From Monoraphidium neglectum (Eukaryota; Chlorophyta; Chlorophyceae; Sphaeropleales; Selenastraceae), in contig NW_014012362.1 of the NCBI RefSeq assembly GCF_000611645.1, positions 1 through 15,399 of the forward strand: a stretch of 15,399 bases of DNA, in the 5' to 3' direction. The notes beneath the pieces are model-generated. The model saw only the letters and a list, made by a program, of their open reading frames with translations, had not been told where the DNA came from and did not search any database. This document shows, one piece after another, positions 9,099 through 15,399 of this stretch (its first letter is position 1; the number at the start of each line of letters is the position of its first letter). A program made the translations under genes and the position numbers.

Positions 9099-9343
9099 GG
9101 GGTGACGGAGCGAGCGCTTTGCCCGCCCCGCACGCGTACAAGCCTGACCAACGCTGTTGGTTGTCGACTGAACACACTATTGCACATGCCGGCTGTGCGT
9201 CCATTGACACGTGCCAAGCTGCTGGCGCGGCACAGGCGAGGCCGGGATGAGGAACGATGCAGGAACCACTGCTGGCCCCATGACGTTGCATGGAGGGGCA
9301 ATGGCGGCAGCTGCCGACCCTGCCTGATGCCGGGATTACCCCT

Positions 9344-9352
9344 GTACTGTAC
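9344..9352. promoter_or_regulatory. paired GTAC copper-response-like cores
   Basis: GTAC occurs at 9344-9347 and again at 9349-9352, with one base between, about 145-150 nt before the copper ATPase ATG. A third copy is at 9136-9139. GTAC is the core bound by the SBP-domain regulators CRR1 (Chlamydomonas) and SPL7 (Arabidopsis) at copper-deficiency genes. The motif is only four bases and occurs elsewhere in the window, so the call rests on pairing and gene context. Confidence 0.35.
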
Positions 9353-9496
9353 GTGGGGCGTAATCGCGTCTGCGCGAGCCTTTAGATGCGCCGCGAGCGC
9401 TCTTTTGGGGCCAATCAGTGCTCCCGGATCAGATACATTAGATCGTATCGATCCTGACGTCGACTGCTCTCAAAGGGCTCTTACTGTGCTACAAAT

Positions 9497-12400
9497 ATGC
9501 TTAGCGCCAGGATGGCCGCACCAGCAGGGCGCAGGGCCCTCATGCTAAGGCTCTCTGCGGCACCGCTGCACATTCAAGCTGGCACGCACGGCTTCCCAAT
9601 GCGCCATGTCCGGGACACCTGCAAAACCCTACCTGCTGTCGTGGCTGCGCGGCACGCACCGCTAGTGGCACCGCGCCGCTGGCCGTCCAGCGGCAGCGTG
9701 CTGCGCGGCGCGCGCTTTGCTTCTGCGCTCACGGAGGTGCAGTCCCTGACCAAGGAGCAGCCGGACTCAAGTGAGTGTGCCTCACGCGCATGTGTTGCCT
9801 GACCAGCAACCGCAAGCTGTGGGCCACTCTGCGACCCCGGCCATCCCCATGCTTCCCCCGCCGCCCTCGCCTCCCTTCCCGCGTCCCCCTGCGCGCAGCA
9901 GCGCCGCCGCCGCACGTGCACGCGCCCGATACCGTCGTCCTCGACGTCGGCAACATGAAGTGCGGCGGCTGCTCCGCCGCGGTGAAGCGCATGCTCGTCG
10001 CTCAGCCGGGCGTGGCGGCGGCGGCGGTCAACCTGTTGACCGAGACGGCCGCCGTCCAGTTCAGCGGCGACGCCGCCGTCCTGGGGCCCGCGGCTGCAGA
10101 GCTGCTCACCTCCAAGGTGCGGGCGGGGGCGGGGCTGCAGCCGACCAGCAGTGCGCGCCGCGGCGGGCTGGGTGGCGGCTTGCGAGCGCAGTAGCTCCAG
10201 GCACGTGCCTGTTTTTTGCTATGGAGGCGGGCGGCCGCACGGGCAGCCCAGGCGAGTTGGGCGACGAGGCTTTTGCAGCCACGCCTGGTTTCCTCGTCCT
10301 GCACACATCTCGTACTACCCTCTTGCCACCAACGAGCAAGCACTGCACCGGACAACTGCCGGCGCTTGCAGCCAATCCGCCAGCCCAGCCTGACGGCTCC
10401 GTCCCCATCCCGCCCTCCCCTTGCCCGACGCCCCGCCTCCACCCCTGCCACCCCCACCTCTGACATGCCCCCACCCCCAATGCACACCACTCAAACGACC
10501 CCAGGGCTTCCCTGCAAAGATCAGGACCCCGGAGAATGCCGCGATCGACTCGGACGCAGCCGAGGCGAAGCGGCAGGAGGAGGCGCGCCGCAGCAACCTT
10601 AACCTGGCGGTGGCCTGGGGCCTCGTGCTGATCTGCTGCAGGTGGGCTGGCGCGCGGCACCCGCGCGGCGCGCGGTCGGCGTGCCGCTGCGTGATGTAGC
10701 CGCGCCCGTGCTGCCGCCCTTGCATGCTCGTTCGCCCCCGAGCGCAGGGCCTTGTGGACACGGCCCACCAGCAACCACCCGGCGCCATCAAACCCCACCC
10801 CACCCTGGTCACCCCCGTAACCCCGCAGCCACCACGCGGGCCACGTGCTGCACGCGCTCGGGTACCACCAGTTCGCCCACTCGGCCTTCATGGACGCGAT
10901 GGGCCAGCCGCTGGTCAGCGGCGCACTCGGCGCGTTTGCGCTGCTGGGGCCCGGACGCAGGTGCGGGCGCGCGAGAGAGCATGCGGTGGTGTGTGTCGCG
11001 TTTCGGGCAGGCAGGCAGCCTCGTGTTTGGATGCTTTTGTGGGGCCAGGGAGGGTGTTGCAAGGCATGTGTGAATCACGTCCTGTCAGGCCGTGTTCTAA
11101 TGTAGATGGTTTGGGTGTCGTTGGTTGTCTACTCATTGTGTTTCCCGCCCTGTTTCTCTGAATCTTGTCTCCAATTGTTTCATGCCACCAAAGCACTGCG
11201 CATACGGACATACGTACCATAACCCAAACATCCCCGCCCAGGCTCCTGATCGACGGCTTCCGGGCGCTGTGGCTGGGCAACCCCAACATGAACTCCCTCG
11301 TCGGCGTCGGCTCGACGGCCAGCTTCCTCGTGGGCGCCGCCAGCTTCCTGGTGCCTTCCCTGGGGCTGGACACCGGCTTCCTGGAGGAGCCCGTGATGCT
11401 GCTGGCCTTCGTCCTCCTGGGTGGGTGCCAAATCGCTTGCATCGGCCGGAGGAGGGCGGGTGGGGGCCGGGAGCTGCGTCAACATGTCAGAAGATGGGGA
11501 GTCGGGGCCCTTCGGCATCGCATGAGCTGCCATTGCTTGCTGGGGAAGCCTCCGAGGAAGGGTCGCCAAAGCTGCCCTCTCTACAGGGTTGCCAAGAATG
11601 GGTTAGGCGCAAACCATGGCGTTCCTTTCAGCTGCGCTCTCTACAGGGTTGCCAAGAATGGGTCAAGCGCGAACCATGGCGTTCCTTTCACCCACCCTTC
11701 CCCGCCGCTGACATGCGTACGCACGGCGCCGCGCCCCGGCCCGCCCCTTCTTCCCCTCCAGGCCGCGCCCTCGAGTCCCGGGCCAAGGTGCAGGCCGCCT
11801 CTGACCTGAAGGCCCTCGCCCACCTCATCCCCGCCACGGCGCGGCTGCAGCTCGACCCCGGCGCCGCGCCGGGCGCCAAGCCCGGGGCCGACGGGCGGGG
11901 GCCGGCGGTGGAGTACATCCAGGTGTCTACGCGGTCAGTGAGGGCCGGCGACGTCGTGCGGGTCCTGCCAGGTGAGACGGCACGTGTGCCGCGGGGCTGC
12001 CAGGCGGTGGCTTGTGCGCTCATTGGGGCGGGACGGTCTGCTTGTGCGAGAGTGGGAGGCTGGTGTGGTGCTGGGGGCAGCAAGAGGGCAGCAGCAGCCC
12101 TTAATCACGCTGTGCGGCCTCATCACAAGACACACACAGAGACACACACACACACGCACCACACACATCTTTCAAGACGTCCTCTTGACAAATGCACCTC
12201 TAACACGCTTGCGCGCGCACACACACACACACACACGCACACATGCACACACACACACAGACACACACTCACATGCATGCGCCCGCACCCCCTGTGCGTG
12301 TGCCGCAGGCGAGCGCGTCCCAGTTGATGGCGAGGTGCTGGAGGGCCAGGCCGCACTGGACGAGTCCATGCTCACAGGTGGGTCGCTCGCCTGCTCCACA

Positions 12401-15399
12401 TCCTTGCACTCTTTTTTTGCTGCATGCTTCGTGGACGCTCGAGCGGTCAGGCTGAATGCAGGCGTCCGCACGCCGTCGTGTGTCTGGTAGGTCAGGGTCA
12501 CCGACGATTTGAGTGCATCGACCTGCAGGCGCCACAGCTGCGCTTCAGCCGCTCCGCCCACTGGCCCGACGAGCAAGCCCCACCCCGTCCTCCTTTTCAC
12601 GTGTCTTATCATCCCCCCACTTGTTGCTGCAAACATCCCCCTGACCCAAACGCACTTGCCCCCGCCGGCTCCCCCGCCGCCGCCGTACGTCAGGGGAGAG
12701 CGTGCTGGTGGCCAAGTCAGTGGGCAGCCGCGTGTCGGGCGGCACCGTCTGCTACGAGGGGCCGCTCACCATCCGCGCCACCACCACTGGCGCAGACTCG
12801 ACGCTCGCAGGTGGGCCGGCTCGCTGTCTCTCTAATGCCTGTTGCCCTCCCCCCCCCCCCTCGCTCTGCTCTGATCCGCAAGGTTGCTCATGCCCTTTTG
12901 CAACCCGATTGCAGAGTTGCTAGTCTGGAGTTGAAATTCACTCAGCATTGCGCAACGGCGTGTCAGGTGATTCACACCAGCACATAACCCCCTCACACCA
13001 TACATTCAGGCATCGGCCGGCTGGTCGCCGAGGCGCAGTCGCGCGAGGCGCCCGTGCAGCGGCTCGCCGACTCGGTTGCGGGGCGCTTCTGCTACGGCGT
13101 CATGGCGGCGTCGGCCGCCACCTTTGCATTCTGGCAGTTTATCGGTGCGTGCGCCGCTGCCTCGCGTCCTCTAGCAGCCAGGCGCCGCCGGCCGCCACCG
13201 CGCCGCGGCCCGCCATGCTTTGGACTCACCAGGCCGGCATCCGCCAAGCCGCTACCCTACGTGCCGGCGCCCGCCCCGCGCCCCCCTGCCCTCCACGTCC
13301 ACCTCCACACGAGCTCATGTGCGCGTACCACACACTCCCACTCCAGGCACGGATCTCTTCCCCTCCGCGCTCGCCGCCGCCCCCAACGGCACCGCCCTCC
13401 TGCTCAGCATAAAGCTCGCAGTGGACGTCCTCGTCGTCGCCTGCCCCTGCGCCCTGGGCCTTGCGACGCCCACCGCCGTCCTCGTCGCATCCTCGATGGG
13501 CGCCCGCCGCGGCCTGCTGCTGCGCGGCGGCGACGTGCTCGAGCGCGTCGCCGGGGTCCAGGCCGTCGTGTTGGACAAGACGGGGACGCTCACGCAGGGG
13601 AAGCTGCAGCTCTCGTCCGTCCGGCTCCCGCCCGGCGCCGACGCGGCCGGCGACAGCGACCGCGTCGTGTCGCTTGCAGCGGCCGTCGAGGCGTCGACGC
13701 GGCACCCGCTCGCGGACGCGGTCGCGGCGGCCGCGGCGGCGCGGGGGCTCGCGCTCCCCCGGGTCTCGTCGCCGTCGACGGTGCCCGGCTGCGGCGTGCG
13801 GGCCGAGGTTGACGGCGAGCCCGTCCTCGTCGGCCGCGCCGGCTGGGTGCTCGAGCAGCTGCCGGCGTCCGAGGCGGAAGCTGCTCAGCAGCTGCTCGCG
13901 GCGGGCGGGGCGGAGGGCGTGGAGAAGCAGACAGTGGTGGTGGTGGCGGCGGGGGGGCGCGTGCTGGGCGTGCTGGGCTTCAAGGACACCCTGCGGCCAG
14001 ACGCAATCAGCACAGTGGCGGCGCTGCAGGCGATGGGCATCAGGTGGGTGCTTTTGGGTGGCGCGTGCACGATGACTGCGACACGTAGGCGGGGGGGGGG
14101 ACAGGCCAGTGCGGCTGCTGCTGCTCCATGCGCACGCGCGCTGTCCATGGGGGTATGGTGGCATATGGTGCTTGCACCAGTCAGGGATTAGCATGGTGTG
14201 GCACACGCCAGTCTCTTACGGCAAAGTCACAGGCAATGACGAGGGATGAGAGCCCGGGCCCCTCTTCAGATGTAGGCCAGCCCGGACCGTCTGCCCCACC
14301 CATCCCTGCCCCCCACACACACACACCTTCGCGACGGCCACCTCCCTCCTCGTGCCTGCACTTATCACTTTGGCGTCACACCGCCATTACGCTGACATCA
14401 TGCTGATGTCACCCTCTCCGAGCAGGGTTCATCTCCTCTCCGGTGACGACGACGCGACAGCCCAGGCGGTGGCCACGCAGGCCGGCATCGCGGCGGGCGA
14501 CGCGCGGGGGGGCATGTCGCCCGCGGACAAGCTCGAGGCGATCCGGCAGATGCAGGTGGGGGCGGGGATGGGTTAGATTGCCACGGCTCGGCAGCAGCCG
14601 TCTCTCGTCTCAGCCAGCAACCGGGGCGCTGAGAACGGCTTTGGGGGGGGCGGCTTTGCGGGGGGCGGGCGCCAAGGTAGTGCTAGGGCGCCAAATTTGA
14701 ATCACACTTGCGCACGACGCAGCCCATGCACAGCTGGCAACAGCATCACACGCCATTTCACCCTCATGCGGCGGGAAAGCACGCTCACGCGCCCGCGACG
14801 CCGCGCCAACCTCAGGCGGCCGGCATCAAGGTGGCTATGGTAGGCGATGGCGTCAACGACGCGCCGGCGCTGGCGGCGGCCGACGTGGGCATCGCTTTGA
14901 AGGGCGGGCTGGACGCTGCGGGGGAGGCGGCGTCTGTGGTGCTCATGGGGGACCGCCTGGGGCAGGTAGGCGGAGCACAAGGGGTAGATTCGCGCGGCGC
15001 CTGGTTGTATGGGCGGCTGCGCGCTTTGCGCCGTTTGATCCCGCGCCGCTGGGCTGGCGTCCTCAATTCTCTGCTCCCCAGTTTTCAAGATGAGGGCGCC
15101 AGCCAAGAGCCCTCCTGTGCAAAGCCCAAGGGTCTGCCAGCCGACACGGGCCACCGGCCCGACCATACCTGCACCTCCCAAACGGCCGAGGGACCGACCC
15201 ACCCACCCCCTGTCCCGCATTCGTACCCTCAAAATCTCACACCCTCCCACAGGTCGTCGACTGCATCGACCTCGGCAAGGCAACCCTCTCCAAGATCCGA
15301 CAGAACCTCGGCTGGGCGCTGGTCTATAACGTATTCGGCATCCCCCTGGCGGCTGGGGCGCTGCTGCCGACCCTGGGCATCGCCCTCAACCCCTCGGCC
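9497..15399 (+). CDS. PAA2: chloroplast PAA2/HMA8-type copper-transporting P1B ATPase, 3' end off window (13 exons seen)
   Basis: Pumps Cu(I); in plants PAA2 moves it into the thylakoid lumen for plastocyanin. Exons: 9497-9770, 9899-10116, 10505-10641, 10829-10960, 11242-11420, 11762-11971, 12309-12377, 12694-12810, 13010-13144, 13347-14043, 14426-14555, 14816-14965, 15253-15399+. They give 865 residues, all phases compatible. About 1-90 is an Arg/Ala-rich, mostly acid-free presequence. One metal-binding domain has MKCGGC at 111-116. Membrane segments follow, with MNSLVGVGS and [12 protein letters not shown] as in PAA2. Then TGES 406-409, the transport motif CPC 523-525, phosphorylated Asp567 in DKTGT, HP 610-611, GDGVND 776-781, and the [10 protein letters not shown] segment of membrane helix 7. 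Loop text such as [16 protein letters not shown] and FAFW favours PAA2 over PAA1. Helix 8 (MxxSS) and the stop lie to the right. Start could also be Met6 (9512). Confidence 0.93.
10117..10504 (+). other. copper ATPase intron 2, 388 nt
   Basis: Phase-0 intron, donor GTGCGG, with a strong C-rich tract before the acceptor. Opposite-strand open frames here are GC-bias shadows. Nothing else is recognised. Confidence 0.8.
11421..11761 (+). other. copper ATPase intron 5, 341 nt, open in two frames
   Basis: Phase-1 intron splitting the Gly codon of VLLG|R. If retained, the exon-5 frame stays open to 11809, and a second frame is open across the whole intron. The length is not a multiple of three, so retention would still shift the downstream frame. 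It contains the 60-bp tandem duplication. Confidence 0.75.
11571..11690 (+). repeat. 60-bp tandem duplication in copper ATPase intron 5
   Basis: 11571-11630 and 11631-11690 are adjacent direct copies differing at four positions (offsets 6, 34, 36 and 41). Each copy holds CTCTCTACAG, which looks like a splice acceptor, and AACCATGGCG. Using either pseudo-acceptor would not restore the exon-6 frame. Confidence 0.95.
12130..12168 (+). repeat. CA microsatellite block 1
   Basis: Mostly CA dinucleotides with GA and GC interruptions, in copper ATPase intron 6. Confidence 0.9.
12218..12273 (+). repeat. CA microsatellite block 2
   Basis: A longer, interrupted CA tract ending about 35 nt before the exon-7 acceptor. 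In both tracts the + strand, and so the pre-mRNA, carries CA. Confidence 0.9.
12378..12693 (+). other. copper ATPase intron 7, 316 nt
   Basis: Phase-1 intron that splits the Gly codon of the TGES actuator motif. Donor GTGGGT; the acceptor CGTCAG follows a C-rich tract. Nothing else is recognised. Confidence 0.8.
14044..14425 (+). other. copper ATPase intron 10, 382 nt
   Basis: Phase-2 intron, donor GTGGGT, acceptor GAGCAG. It has a run of ten G at 14091-14100 and a perfect inverted repeat TGACATCA-TGC-TGATGTCA at 14393-14411 that overlaps the likely branch point CTGAC (14392-14396). No coding content. Confidence 0.75.

Larger units (their letters stand above)
8786..9496 (+). other. intergenic: peroxiredoxin 3' UTR, then copper ATPase promoter
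   Basis: The 3' UTR starts with two copies of AGATCTGAG (8791-8799, 8813-8821) and a GA tract at 8832-8848. It probably ends after TGTAA at 8984-8988. Hairpins follow at 9071-9098, then a G-box at 9208-9213 and GTAC cores at 9136, 9344 and 9349. I see no TATA box before 9497. The open frame 8898-9548 has no recognisable features. Confidence 0.6.
11972..12308 (+). other. copper ATPase intron 6, 337 nt
   Basis: Phase-1 intron, donor GTGAGA, acceptor GCCGCAG. It is dominated in its second half by two CA-rich blocks. No coding content is recognised. Confidence 0.8.

Noticed and set aside
10106..11062. 318-codon opposite-strand open frame
   Set aside because: It lies antisense to well-supported copper ATPase exons 3 and 4 and their introns, has GC-bias composition (Arg/Ala/Gly/Pro) and no family features.
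12130..12273. Telomere-like or regulatory repeat
   Set aside because: Simple interrupted CA dinucleotide tracts; not the plant/algal TTTAGGG-type repeat.
11125..12327. 400-codon + strand open frame
   Set aside because: It contains the true exon 6 in frame, but the rest is intron sequence, including the 60-bp duplication and CA tracts. Exons 5 and 7 use other frames.
13226..14206. 326-codon opposite-strand open frame
   Set aside because: Antisense shadow of the large catalytic exon 13347-14043; low-complexity His/Arg-rich product.

Overview
This is a nuclear window from a GC-rich, intron-rich photosynthetic eukaryote, most likely a green alga and plausibly a trebouxiophyte or other core chlorophyte. 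The reasons are: coding sequence split by 25 complete spliceosomal introns of roughly 130-425 nt; the chlorophyte-type polyadenylation signal TGTAA in two 3' regions; and two genes with plastid-type products, a peroxiredoxin Q and a PAA2/HMA8-type copper ATPase. Nothing bacterial, organellar or viral is visible. The species cannot be fixed from the sequence.

Four genes lie head-to-tail on the + strand. (1) 221-2385 is the 3' two-thirds of an NAD-dependent malate dehydrogenase (six exons; the N-terminal Rossmann part is off the left edge). (2) 3504-4933 is a three-exon gene for an unrecognised protein of about 320 residues with four predicted membrane segments and a cysteine-bearing loop. (3) 6491-8785 is a seven-exon peroxiredoxin Q of 190 residues with both redox cysteines and a 19-nt micro-exon. 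(4) 9497 to beyond 15399 is a copper-transporting P1B-type ATPase closest to plant PAA2/HMA8 (13 exons seen, 865 residues so far, last membrane segment off the right edge).

The stretches between genes (2386-3503, 4934-6490, 8786-9496) hold 3' untranslated sequence and promoters. TATA boxes sit about 45-50 nt before the ATGs of genes 2 and 3. TGTAA signals follow genes 2 and 3. Paired GTAC cores, the chlorophyte copper-response core, sit about 150 nt before the copper ATPase. Introns hold an 11-bp minisatellite, a 60-bp tandem duplication and two CA tracts.

Genes 3 and 4 are both chloroplast-redox related: the ATPase would load copper into the thylakoid for plastocyanin, and PrxQ removes peroxides. 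Their adjacency is suggestive only. No defence system, mobile element or obviously new multi-gene system was found. The most novel item is the unassigned four-pass membrane protein.
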